Source of the DNA: Kitasatospora cheerisanensis KCTC 2395
GTDB taxonomy: Bacteria; Actinomycetota; Actinomycetes; Streptomycetales; Streptomycetaceae
Assembly (NCBI RefSeq): GCF_000696185.1
Contig: NZ_KK853997.1
Location: forward strand, 6,801,245-6,865,244
Direction: 5' to 3'
DNA length: 64,000 nt
Below, piece after piece: positions 42,912 to 51,592 of the stretch. The notes below the pieces were generated by a model. That model had not been told where the DNA came from. It did no database searches and worked only from the letters and a program-made list of their open reading frames with translations. Within the stretch, counting starts at the first letter, position 1; the number at the start of each line of letters is the position of its first letter. The position numbers and the translations under genes were made by a program.

Positions 42912-44062
42912 ATGCACATCGAACGGGGGAATCCGCAGGACAGCGGCGCCTCGGTCCGGCCGCGGATCGGCCGCCGCGCCCTGCTGTCCGCCGGCGCCGT
43001 GCTGGCCGCCGGGCGGGCGCGGCGACCGCCACCGCCCTCGGCCGCGACCGCGCCGCGCCGCCCGCCGCCGCCCCGGCGGCGGCCGCCGTTGCGCACCACG
43101 GGGCGCGGCAGTCCGGCCTGACGTACCGCCAACTCCCGTCCACCAGGCTGCTGGCGCTCGACCTGCCCGTCGACGCGACGCGGGACACGCTGCGTGGCCT
43201 GCTCGCCGGGCTCGACAAGGTGCTGGCCGCCGCCTCCGCCGGCACCCTCGCCGACCCGCGGCTGTCCGGCGCCGCGCCGGTCTCCTCGCTGGCCGCCGTC
43301 GGCGCCGCGCTGGCTGCCCGGCTGAAGCTCGACCTGCCCGCGGAGCTCGCCGACCTGCCCGCCTTCCCCGGCGACCGGCTCGACCCGGCGCGCAGCGGCG
43401 GCGACCTCCTGCTCCAGGTCTCCGCCGAACACCCGTGGACCGTCGGCGTGCTGACGGAGCATCTGGTGTCGGCGGCGAAGCCCGCCGCCGTCCGGTGGAG
43501 CCAGGCCGGCTTCCTGCCGCCCGTCCCCGGCGGCGAGACCCCGCGCAACCTGTTCGGCTTCAAGGACGGCACCGCCAACCCCGACGCCGCCGACCCGGGC
43601 CTGTGGAACGCCGACGGCACGATCCTGGTCTACCGCCGGATCCGGATGGACACCGCCGCCTTCGCCGCCCTCCCGACGGCCGGTCAGGAACTGGCGATGG
43701 GACGCCGGTTGACCACCGGAGCCCCGCTCACCGGCACCGCCGAACGCGACGACCCCGACATCTACGCCAAGCACCCCGACGGGTCGTACATCATCCCCGC
43801 CGACTCCCACGTCCGCCTCAGCAGCCCCCGGCTGGACGGCGGCGCCCGGATGCTCCGCCGCGGCTACTCCTACGACGACGGCCCGGCCGACCGCGGCCTG
43901 CTGTTCTGCGCCTTCATGCGCGACCCCGCGCTCTTCACCCGGGTGCAGAACCGCCTCGCCGAGAAGGACGCCCTCACCCCCTTCCTCACCCACAACGCCT
44001 CCGCCGTCGCCTGGGTCCTCCCCGGCTCCCGGCCGGACCGCCCGCTGGGAGCGACGCTGTGA
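42912..44062 (+). CDS. Dyp-type heme peroxidase with Tat signal (frameshifted)
   Basis: ATG 42912 is used; ATG 42879 is also in frame, and neither has a ribosome site. The twin-arginine signal GRRALLSAGAVLAAG is in the first frame; the mature part (TYRQLPSTRLLALDLPVDA onward) is in the next. One base added near the G3 run 43011-43013 joins them to about 383 aa. GFKDGTANP holds the Dyp GxxDG motif, and HVRLSSP and ARMLRRGYSY (proximal region) follow as in EfeB-like enzymes. Exported folded by Tat. No EfeO/EfeU iron-uptake genes are adjacent, so a free peroxidase is as likely as deferrochelatase. Confidence 0.8.
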
Positions 44063-44982
44063 CGCCGACCGGACCCCGCCCCGGCGCCGACCGGGCCCGG
44101 CTGAACGGCGACCTGCTGGTGGACGTCGGAAGCCCCGAGGAGTACGGCGCGCTGGTGCTGCGGTTCCTCCGCGAGGCGATCGGCCGGGTCGAGGGCCCGC
44201 TGAAGTCCCGGGTCGAGGAGCTCGCGGCCGGGCCGGCCGGGCAGGTCCACGGCGGGGCGCTCGCCGGCCTGATCCAGCTGTCGGCGGCCTCGCTGGAACT
44301 CGGCGGCATCCACCAGCACCGCCCGTACAGCCCGGAGAACCTGGAGTGGCTCGCCGAACGGGCGGCCGAGGGCCGGACGGTGACCGCGACGGCCGGCATC
44401 GTCGGGCAGGGCGGCCTCCGGATCGAGGTGCTCTGCCACCTCTGGGCCTGGCGGGACGACGCCGACGAGCGGTGGGCGGTCCTGCGGATCAGCACCCCGG
44501 TCACCGCCGAGCTGGCCGCGGCCGTGGTGGGGAGCATCCGCGACGCGGCGGCCGCGGCCGACCCGGTGTTCGGGTCCGTCGGCCACGGCGGCGAGCCGAC
44601 CCGCACCGAACTGGAGCACGCGCTCGGCCTGCGCGACCTGGGCGACACCTACGACGACGCCCGGCGGATCCTCCGCGGCTACGACTGGATCACCGTCGTG
44701 CCGCGGCAGCTGGCGGCCGAGCACGGCGGCCCCGCCGCCCACGCCGGGGCGGGCCTGGCCGAGGCCGAGGAACTCCCGTCCGGCGCCCTGTGGTTGCGCG
44801 CCACCGAGGAGTTCGCCGACTACCGCGGCTCGGCGGTGTGGGCGATGTTCCAGGCGGTGGCCCCGATGCTCCCCACCGGCCTGCCGGCCGCCCGGGAGGA
44901 GCTGGGCGTGCCCCGCCCGGCCAGCCCGGTCGTCCTGGAGGACGCCGGGACGTACGGCGCGACCCGGGCCTTCGACTCCTGA
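44059..44982 (+). CDS. Hypothetical protein co-translated with the Dyp peroxidase
   Basis: 307 aa; GTG 44059 overlaps the peroxidase TGA by 4 bases. Soluble, no signal peptide, acidic, alternating helix and strand; segments LIQLSAASLELGGIHQHRPYSPENLEWL and ILRGYDWITVVPRQLAAEHGG have no family I can name with confidence. The ending resembles immunity-type DUF3396 proteins in general pattern only. Tight coupling to a Tat-exported peroxidase is the main clue. Confidence 0.55.
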   Translation: MTPTGPRPGADRARLNGDLLVDVGSPEEYGALVLRFLREAIGRVEGPLKSRVEELAAGPAGQVHGGALAGLIQLSAASLELGGIHQHRPYSPENLEWLAERAAEGRTVTATAGIVGQGGLRIEVLCHLWAWRDDADERWAVLRISTPVTAELAAAVVGSIRDAAAAADPVFGSVGHGGEPTRTELEHALGLRDLGDTYDDARRILRGYDWITVVPRQLAAEHGGPAAHAGAGLAEAEELPSGALWLRATEEFADYRGSAVWAMFQAVAPMLPTGLPAAREELGVPRPASPVVLEDAGTYGATRAFDS

Positions 44983-45030
44983 CCGGCCGTCAGCGGCCCT
45001 GCCGCTGCGCGGCCCAGGAACCCGGGCGGC

Positions 45031-46107
45031 TCACCCGGCGGGGGCGCGGTGGATCGGCCCCGTGGTGGTGGTGAGCGGCAGGTGGGTGCCGCCGCGGGTG
45101 CGGGCGACGATCTCGGCGGCGATGGAGACGGCCGTCTCCTCGGGGGTGCGGGCACCGAGGTCCAGGCCGATGGGGGAGTGCAGGCGGGCCAACTCGGCCT
45201 CGGTGAGCCCGGCCTGACGGAGCTTCGCGACGCGGTCCCGGTGGGTGCGGCGCGAGCCCATCGCGCCCACGTAGGCCACCGGGAGGCGCAGGGCCCGCTC
45301 CAGCAGCGGGAGGTCGAACTTGGCGTCGTGGGTCAGGACGCACAGGACGGTGCGCGGGTCGAGCCCGGCCGCCTGCGCGTCGAGGTAGCGGTGCGGCCAG
45401 TCCACCACGACCTCGTCCGCGTCGGGGAAGCGGCGCGGCGTGGCGAACACCGGCCGGGCGTCGCAGACCGTCACCCGGTAGCCGAGGAAGGAGCCGAGCC
45501 GGACCAGCGCGGCCGCGAAGTCGACCGCCCCGAAGACCAGCATCCGCGGCGGCGGGACGTACGACTCGACGAACAGGACGGCCGGGCCGACCCGGAGCAG
45601 CCCGGTCCGCCCGGCGGCGAGCATCGCCCGGACCTGGCCGGCCGCGTCGAACGGCAGGGCCCCGAACTCCGCGCCGGAGGTCACGGCGAGCGCGGCGCCG
45701 AGCTCGGCCGGCGGGCCGTCGACGACCCGGGCCAGCGCGACGGGCGTCCCCGAGGAGACCAGCGGCAGCGCGGCGGACAGGCCCGGGACGGCGCCCGGCG
45801 CCACCGGGTGGACGAAGACGTCCAGCGAACCGCCGCAGGCCAGGCCGACCGCGAAGGCGTCCTCGTCGCTGTAGCCGAAGTGCTCCAGCACCGGCGTGCC
45901 GGAGGCCATGGCCTGCCGGCAGAGCTCGTACACCGCGCCCTCCACGCAGCCGCCCGAGATCGAGCCGACCGCCTCGCTGTCCGCGTCGACGGCCAGCGCC
46001 GCGCCCGGCTCGCGCGGCGCGCTGCCCGAGGCGGCGACCACCGAGGCCACGGCGAACGGGCGCCCGGCGGCCTGCCAGGCGCGGAGGTGCGCGGCGATGT
46101 CCCGCAC
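45031..46107 (-). CDS. xdhC: XdhC/CoxI-family molybdenum-enzyme maturation protein
   Basis: 358 aa. The N-terminal XdhC domain (MRDIAAHLRAWQAAGRPFAVASVV, then GSISGGCVEGAVYELCRQ) and the C-terminal Rossmann domain (MLVFGAVDFAAALVRLGSFLGYRVTVCDARPVFATPRRFPDADEVV, then VLTHDAKFDLPLLERAL, YVGAMGSRRTH) are complete. It inserts sulfurated molybdenum cofactor into xanthine dehydrogenase. Last gene of the xdh operon, 31 bases after the permease. Confidence 0.92.
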   Translation of the reverse strand: MRDIAAHLRAWQAAGRPFAVASVVAASGSAPREPGAALAVDADSEAVGSISGGCVEGAVYELCRQAMASGTPVLEHFGYSDEDAFAVGLACGGSLDVFVHPVAPGAVPGLSAALPLVSSGTPVALARVVDGPPAELGAALAVTSGAEFGALPFDAAGQVRAMLAAGRTGLLRVGPAVLFVESYVPPPRMLVFGAVDFAAALVRLGSFLGYRVTVCDARPVFATPRRFPDADEVVVDWPHRYLDAQAAGLDPRTVLCVLTHDAKFDLPLLERALRLPVAYVGAMGSRRTHRDRVAKLRQAGLTEAELARLHSPIGLDLGARTPEETAVSIAAEIVARTRGGTHLPLTTTTGPIHRAPAG

Positions 46108-46138
46108 GGGCTGCTCCTTCGCGAAGGGTGACGGGGCG

Positions 46139-47569
46139 TCAGTGGACGCCCAGCCAGGACTTGATCGGGGCGAGCGCGAAGTAGACGACGAACACGAAGG
46201 TGAGGACCCACATCAGCACGCCCGGCTCGCGCCACTTGCCGGTGCCGGCCTTCACCACCGTGTAGGAGACGACGCCGGCCGCGACGCCCGCCGTGATGCT
46301 GTAGGTGAACGGCATCACGACGCTGGTCAGGAACGCGGGGACGGCGACCTCCCGGTCCGACCAGTCGATCAGCCGGGCCTGACTCATCATCAGCGAGCCG
46401 ATCACCACCAGCGCCGCCGCGGCGACCTGCACCGGCACGATCGCGGCGAGCGGCGAGAAGAACAGCATCAGGGCGAACACCGCGCCGGTCACGGTGGAGG
46501 CCAGGCCGGTACGGGCGCCGTCGCCGACGCCGGTCGCCGACTCCAGGAACACGGTCTGCCCGGACGCCCCGGCCACCCCGCCGATCGCGCCGCCCGCACC
46601 GTCGATGAACAGCGCCTTCGACAGGCCCGGCATCCGGCCCTTCGCGTCGGCGAGCCCGGCCTCGGTGCCGACGCCGATGATGGTGGCCATCGCGTCGAAG
46701 AACCCGGCCAGCACCAGGGTGAACACGGCGACGGTCGCACTGATCGCCCCCATGCCCTGCCGGCCGAACGCGCCGAACACGTCGACGTCCCCGAACAGGC
46801 CGAAGTCCGGGGCGGCGACCGGCGATCCGGGCCACACCGGCGCGGAGCCGCCCCAGTCCTCGGCGGTCAGCCCGGCGGCCTTGTGCACCACCATCGCCAC
46901 CACGGTGCCCGCCGCCAGGCCGATCAGGATCGCCCCGCGCACCCCCCGGGCCAGCAGGACGAACACGGTCAGCAGGGTCAGCGTGAACAGCAGTACCGGC
47001 CAGCCCTCCAACTCGCCGAACGGGCCGAGCGAGAGCGGCGTCGGGCCGCCGGTGTGCACGAACCCGGCCTTGTAGAAGCCGACGATCGAGATGAACAGGC
47101 CGATGCCGATGGTGATCGCGTACTTCAGCGGCAGCGGAATGCCGTTCATGATCTTCTCGCGCAGCCCGGAGACCACCAGCAGCACGATCAGCAGGCCGTA
47201 GATCACGCACAGGCCCATCGCCTGCGGCCAGGTCGTGTGCGGCGCCACCAGCGCGGAGATCACCCCGGACACCGACAGGCCGGCGGCCAGCGCCAGCGGC
47301 ACGTTGCCGACCACGCCCATCACGATCGTGGTGACGGCCGCGGCGAGCGCCGTGGCCGTGGTCACCTGGGCGTGGTCGAGCCGGTGGCCGGTGACGTCCG
47401 GGCCGCTCAGGATGATCGGGTTGAGCAGGATGATGTAGGCCATCGCCATGAAGGTGGTGAGGCCGCCGCGCACCTCGGTGCCCACGGTGGAGCCGCGCGC
47501 CGAGATCCGGAAGTACGCGTCCAGCGCGCCGCGTCGGGTGGGGCCGGGCTGCGCCGGGATCTGTGCCAT
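46139..47569 (-). CDS. NCS2/AzgA-type purine permease
   Basis: 476 aa, about 12 to 14 TM segments. Start MAQIPAQPGPTRRGALDAYFRISARGST, then VRGGLTTFMAMAYIILLNPIIL, and AGASGQTVFLESATGVGDGARTGLASTVTG near 330 are the AzgA/PbuG group signatures. Members import hypoxanthine, guanine or adenine with protons. Its position between the xanthine dehydrogenase Mo subunit and xdhC gives uptake of the substrate for that enzyme. The stop is within TGACGGGGCGTCA. Confidence 0.9.
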   Translation of the reverse strand: MAQIPAQPGPTRRGALDAYFRISARGSTVGTEVRGGLTTFMAMAYIILLNPIILSGPDVTGHRLDHAQVTTATALAAAVTTIVMGVVGNVPLALAAGLSVSGVISALVAPHTTWPQAMGLCVIYGLLIVLLVVSGLREKIMNGIPLPLKYAITIGIGLFISIVGFYKAGFVHTGGPTPLSLGPFGELEGWPVLLFTLTLLTVFVLLARGVRGAILIGLAAGTVVAMVVHKAAGLTAEDWGGSAPVWPGSPVAAPDFGLFGDVDVFGAFGRQGMGAISATVAVFTLVLAGFFDAMATIIGVGTEAGLADAKGRMPGLSKALFIDGAGGAIGGVAGASGQTVFLESATGVGDGARTGLASTVTGAVFALMLFFSPLAAIVPVQVAAAALVVIGSLMMSQARLIDWSDREVAVPAFLTSVVMPFTYSITAGVAAGVVSYTVVKAGTGKWREPGVLMWVLTFVFVVYFALAPIKSWLGVH

Positions 47570-47604
47570 GTGCGTTCCCAGGGGTCAGGGAGGATGACGG
47601 TTCG

Positions 47605-49959
47605 TCAGGACGTGTCGGTCAGGTGCTCGGGCCGGACCGGGATGCGGGTCAGCGCCTTCCCGGTGGCCTGCCGGATCGCCGCCACGATGGACGGGGTGGC
47701 GGAGACGGTGGGGGCCTCGCCGACGCCGCGCAGCCCGTACGGGGCGTTCGGGTCGGGGAGTTCGAGGAGCTCCACCGGCATCGACGGAGTGTCCAGGACG
47801 GTCGGGATCAGGTAGTCGGTGAACGAGGCGTTGCGGACCTTGCCGTCCGCGAGCACGATCTCCTCCATCACGGCCAGCCCGATCGCCTGCGTGCAGCCGC
47901 CGTGGATCTGGCCGACCACGGCCTGCGGATTCAGCGCCCGGCCGACGTCCTGAACGGCCGTCAGCTCGACCAGCTTCACCAGGCCGAGCTCCACGTCCAC
48001 GTCCACCACCGCCCGGTTCGCGCAGAAGCTGTACTGGACGTGGCCGAAGCCCTGGCCGGTCTCCCGGTCCAGCGCCGCGGTCGGCCGGTGGCGGTGCACC
48101 CGGGTCTGCTCGACCGGCTCGTCGCCGAGCAGCTCCGCCAAGGGCATCAGCACGCCCGCCGACGCCGACACCACCGCGCCGCCGGCCAGCGCCAGATCGC
48201 GGTGCGTCCAGCCGTGACGGCGCCGCCCCCGGTCGAACAGCACCTCGCGCACCGCCTCGGCGGCCAGCTTCACCGCCCCGCCCGTCATGTACGTCTGCCG
48301 GGACGCCGAGGTCGAACCGGCCGACCCGATCTCGGTGTTGGCCGGGTGGATGGTGACCCGCTCCACGCCCAGCTCGGTGCGGGCGATCTGGGCGTGCACC
48401 GTCACCCCGCCCTGGCCGACCTCGGCCGCCGCCGTGTGCACCATCGCCACCGGCTCGCCGCCGATCGCCTCCAGCCGGACCCGGGCCGTCGAGTAGTCGT
48501 CGAAGCCCTCGGAGAAGCCGACGTTCTTGATGCCCACCGAGTAGCCGACGCCCCGCACCACGCCCTCGCCGTGCGTGGTGTTCGACAGCGCGCCCGGCAG
48601 GTTGCGCAGGTCCGACGCGTCCAGCGGCGGCGGCAGCGGCCGGTCCTTGGCCCGCTGGAGCAGTTCGGCGACCGGCGCCGGCGCGTCGATCTGCTGCCCG
48701 GTCGGCATGAAGTCGCCCTGCGAGAAGGCGTTCAGCTGCCGTAGCTCCACCGGGTCCATGCCGAGCGCCGCCGCCAGCCGGTCCATCTGCGACTCGTAAC
48801 CGAACGCCGCCTGCACCGCGCCGAAGCCGCGCATAGCCCCGCACGGCGGATTGTTGGAGTACAGCGCGACCGCCTGCATCCGGACGTTCGGAATGACGTA
48901 CGGGCCGTGCCCGAGCGAGGCAGCGTTGCCCGCCACCGCGGGCGAGGTCGAGGCGTAGGCGCCGCCGTCCAGCACGATCCGGCAGTCCGCGAACACCAGC
49001 CGGCCGTCCCGGGTGGCCCCGTGCTCGTAGCGCATCCGCGCCGGGTGGCGGTGCACGTGCCCGAAGAACGACTCGTCCCGGGAGTACACGATCTTGACCG
49101 GCTTCCCGGTGTGCAGCGCCAGCAGGCAGGCGTGGATCTGCATCGACAGGTCCTCCCGGCCGCCGAACGCGCCGCCCACCCCGGCCAGCGTCAGCCGGAC
49201 CTTCTCCTCCGGCAGCGCCAGCACCGGGGCCATCTGCTGCCGGTCCACGTGCAGCCACTGGGTGGCGACGTACAGGTCCACCCCGCCGTCCTCGGCCGGC
49301 ACCGCCAGGCCCGACTCCGGGCCCAGGAACGCCTGGTCCTGCATGCCGACCTCGTACTCGCCGCAGACCACCACGTCCGCCAGCGCCCGCACCTCGTCGG
49401 TGACGCCCCGGCCCGAGACCACCCGCTGCTCGTGGCAGACGTTGCCCCGCGCCAGCGCCTTGTACTCGTGCGGCTCGTGCACGTAGCCGTACCGCTCCGG
49501 GTCGAGGCACTGCTCCTCGGTGGTGATCGGGTCCAGCACCCGGTACTCCACCCGGATCCGCTCCGCCGCCCGGCGGGCCGTCTCCGGATGGTCCGCGGCC
49601 ACCAGCGCCACCGGCTCGCCCTGGTAGCGCACCTTGTCGATCGCCAGGGCCGGCTGGTCGGCGATCTCCAGCCCGTAGAACTTGGCGCCCGGGATGTCCT
49701 CGTGGGTGAGCACCGCGTACACCCCCGGCAGCGCCAGCGCCGCCGACACGTCCACCGACAGGATGTCCGCCCGCGGGTGCGGAGAGCGCAGCGCCCTGCC
49801 CCACAGCATGTCCTCGTGCCACAGGTCCGAGGAGTAGGCGAACTCGCCCCGCACCTTCAACGCCCCGTCAGGACGCTGCGGGGAACGGCCGATGCCGTCC
49901 CCGGAAGCCTGGTGGATCTTCTGCAGGTTCTTCTCGCCCCGCACCGTACGCGCCGTCAC
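47605..49959 (-). CDS. Xanthine dehydrogenase, molybdopterin-binding subunit
   Basis: 784 aa from GTG 49959, which overlaps the TGA of the 2Fe-2S subunit. Mo-site sequences: QDQAFLGPESGLAV, VGGAFGGRED near 268 (Mo-MPT binding), MRGFGAVQAAFGYE near 375 and GVGEAPTV with the catalytic Glu near 742 (family knowledge). It oxidises hypoxanthine and xanthine to urate with the FAD and 2Fe-2S subunits. The reading frame is intact. The stop is inside TGACGGTTCGTCA. Confidence 0.92.
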   Translation of the reverse strand: MTARTVRGEKNLQKIHQASGDGIGRSPQRPDGALKVRGEFAYSSDLWHEDMLWGRALRSPHPRADILSVDVSAALALPGVYAVLTHEDIPGAKFYGLEIADQPALAIDKVRYQGEPVALVAADHPETARRAAERIRVEYRVLDPITTEEQCLDPERYGYVHEPHEYKALARGNVCHEQRVVSGRGVTDEVRALADVVVCGEYEVGMQDQAFLGPESGLAVPAEDGGVDLYVATQWLHVDRQQMAPVLALPEEKVRLTLAGVGGAFGGREDLSMQIHACLLALHTGKPVKIVYSRDESFFGHVHRHPARMRYEHGATRDGRLVFADCRIVLDGGAYASTSPAVAGNAASLGHGPYVIPNVRMQAVALYSNNPPCGAMRGFGAVQAAFGYESQMDRLAAALGMDPVELRQLNAFSQGDFMPTGQQIDAPAPVAELLQRAKDRPLPPPLDASDLRNLPGALSNTTHGEGVVRGVGYSVGIKNVGFSEGFDDYSTARVRLEAIGGEPVAMVHTAAAEVGQGGVTVHAQIARTELGVERVTIHPANTEIGSAGSTSASRQTYMTGGAVKLAAEAVREVLFDRGRRRHGWTHRDLALAGGAVVSASAGVLMPLAELLGDEPVEQTRVHRHRPTAALDRETGQGFGHVQYSFCANRAVVDVDVELGLVKLVELTAVQDVGRALNPQAVVGQIHGGCTQAIGLAVMEEIVLADGKVRNASFTDYLIPTVLDTPSMPVELLELPDPNAPYGLRGVGEAPTVSATPSIVAAIRQATGKALTRIPVRPEHLTDTS

Positions 49960-50441
49960 CTCCCGTCCTCCGCCCCGGAGATGCGGGAGGCGGCCAGCCG
50001 CACCGCGTCCATGATCTTCTCGTAGCCGGTGCACCGGCACAGGTTGCCCGACAGCGCCTCCCGGATGTCGGCGTCCGACGGCCGCGGATCCCGCGCCAGC
50101 AGCGCATCCGTCTGCACCAGCAGCCCCGGCGTGCAGAAACCGCACTGCACCGCCCCCGCGTCCAGGAACGCCTGCTGCACCGGCGCCAGCGCCCCGTCCG
50201 GGCCGTTCAGGCCCTCCACGGTGCGCACCTGACGGCCCTGCACCTGACCCGCCGCCACCAGGCAGGCGCAGACCGGCACCCCGTCCAGGTACACCGTGCA
50301 CGACCCGCACTCGCCCTGCTCGCACGCGTTCTTCGACCCCGGCAGACCGACCCGCTCCCGCAGCACGTACAGCAGCGACTCGCCCTCCCACACGTCGTCG
50401 GCCTCCACCCGCCGGCCGTTCGCGGTGAACACCACCCTCAC
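49956..50441 (-). CDS. Xanthine dehydrogenase, 2Fe-2S subunit
   Basis: 161 aa from GTG 50441, overlapping the FAD-subunit stop by 4 bases. N-terminal ferredoxin fold (SKNACEQGECGSCTVYLDG, C-x4-C-x2-C) and C-terminal second cluster (VQCGFCTPG and NLCRCTGYEKIMDAV). Both clusters are complete. Coupled on both sides, consistent with a stoichiometric complex. Confidence 0.93.
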   Translation of the reverse strand: MRVVFTANGRRVEADDVWEGESLLYVLRERVGLPGSKNACEQGECGSCTVYLDGVPVCACLVAAGQVQGRQVRTVEGLNGPDGALAPVQQAFLDAGAVQCGFCTPGLLVQTDALLARDPRPSDADIREALSGNLCRCTGYEKIMDAVRLAASRISGAEDGR

Positions 50442-51312
50442 GCCGCCCTCCCGAGCCGCTCGCCGTACTCGCTCCAACACCACGTCAACGACCGCCGCGC
50501 CAGCACCGCCAGCGCGTGCCGCCGGTACGCGGCCGTGCCCCGCACGTCGTCGATCGGATCCGCCGCCGCCGCGACCAGCTCCCCGAACCGCCGCACCACA
50601 CCCTCCGCCGGCGGCGCCGGCGACTCCCACACCAGCACCTCCCGCAGGAACTCCTCGGCCCGCTCCGCCCGGCGCGGCGTCGGCGCCGCCGAACCGATCC
50701 CGGTGCCGACCGTCCGCTCCCGCGGATGCAGCGCCAGCGCGAACGCGCACACCGCGATCACCATCGCGTTCCGGGTGCCGACCTTCGAGAACTGCTGCGG
50801 GCCGTCCGCCACCGGGATCCGCACCGCCCGGATCAGCTCGTCCGGGGCCAGGCAGTTGCGCTTCACCCCGACGAAGAACTCGTCGATCGGGATCAGCCGC
50901 ACCCCGCGCACCGAATGCGCCTCCACCCGCACCCCCGCCCCGCGGCCAGCAGCGCCGGATGCGCGTCCCCCGCCGGCGAGGCCGCGCCCAGGTTGCCGCC
51001 GACACTGCCCCGGTTGCGGATCTGCGGCGACCCCACCGTCCGCGCCGCCAGCGCCAGACCCGGCAGCGGACCCGACAACTCCTCGACGATCCGGCTGTAC
51101 GGCACCGCCGCACCCAGCCGCACCCACCCGCCGTCCAGCTCCCACTCCGCCAACTCGGCGACCCGGTTCAGGTCGAGCACCGCGGGCGGCCGGCGCACGT
51201 CGAAGTTCAGCTCCACCATCACGTCCGTGCCGCCCTGGACCGGCAGCGCGCCCGGCAGCCCCGCCTTCGCCGCGAGCGCCTCCTCCCAGCTCGCGGGCCG
51301 AAGGAACTCCAT
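50438..51312 (-). CDS. Xanthine dehydrogenase, FAD subunit (frameshifted)
   Basis: ATG 51312 (MEFLRPASWEEALA). N-terminal frame: LPVQGGTDVMVELNFDVRRP (FAD loop) and GSPQIRNRGSVGGNLGAASPAGD (CODH-type FAD motif). C-terminal frame: RLIPIDEFFVGVKRN, KVGTRNAMVIAVCAFAL. The frames meet at the C4 run 50938-50941; one added base gives about 291 aa, the family length. First gene of the xdh operon. Confidence 0.9.
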
Positions 51313-51466
51313 CCGGTCACTCCTCTCCTCGCCGACGGACGCGGGCCCTGCTGCCCCGACCGGGGAGCCCGGCGGCGTGCAGGCCAGTGAACCGCCGCGA
51401 CCCGGGCCACCGGCAGTCACCGATGGCATGAGGGCCGACGATGACCCGCGGCACCGTCCTGTACGT

Positions 51467-51483
51467 TCGTCCAATGTGGACGA
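51467..51483. promoter_or_regulatory. Operator-like inverted repeat between xdh operon and pucR-type gene
   Basis: TCGTCC-AATGT-GGACGA, perfect 6-bp arms, in the 280-base divergent region: 155 bases from the FAD-subunit start and 110 from the regulator start. This is the strongest inverted repeat I see there and the natural binding site for the PucR protein. The remainder of the region shows nothing notable. Confidence 0.5.
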
Positions 51484-51592
51484 TCCTCCGGCCCACCCGG
51501 GTCACCCTGGGCCGTTCCCGCACCGGAATCACCCCCACGAATCACCCGCAGCACCCACCCCGCTGACCCCACCGACGAGGAAGGGCCCGTCC

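Noticed and set aside
42912..44062. EfeUOB iron-uptake operon
   Set aside because: No efeO or efeU homologue flanks the Dyp peroxidase; the neighbours are a beta-helix lipoprotein and an unknown protein.
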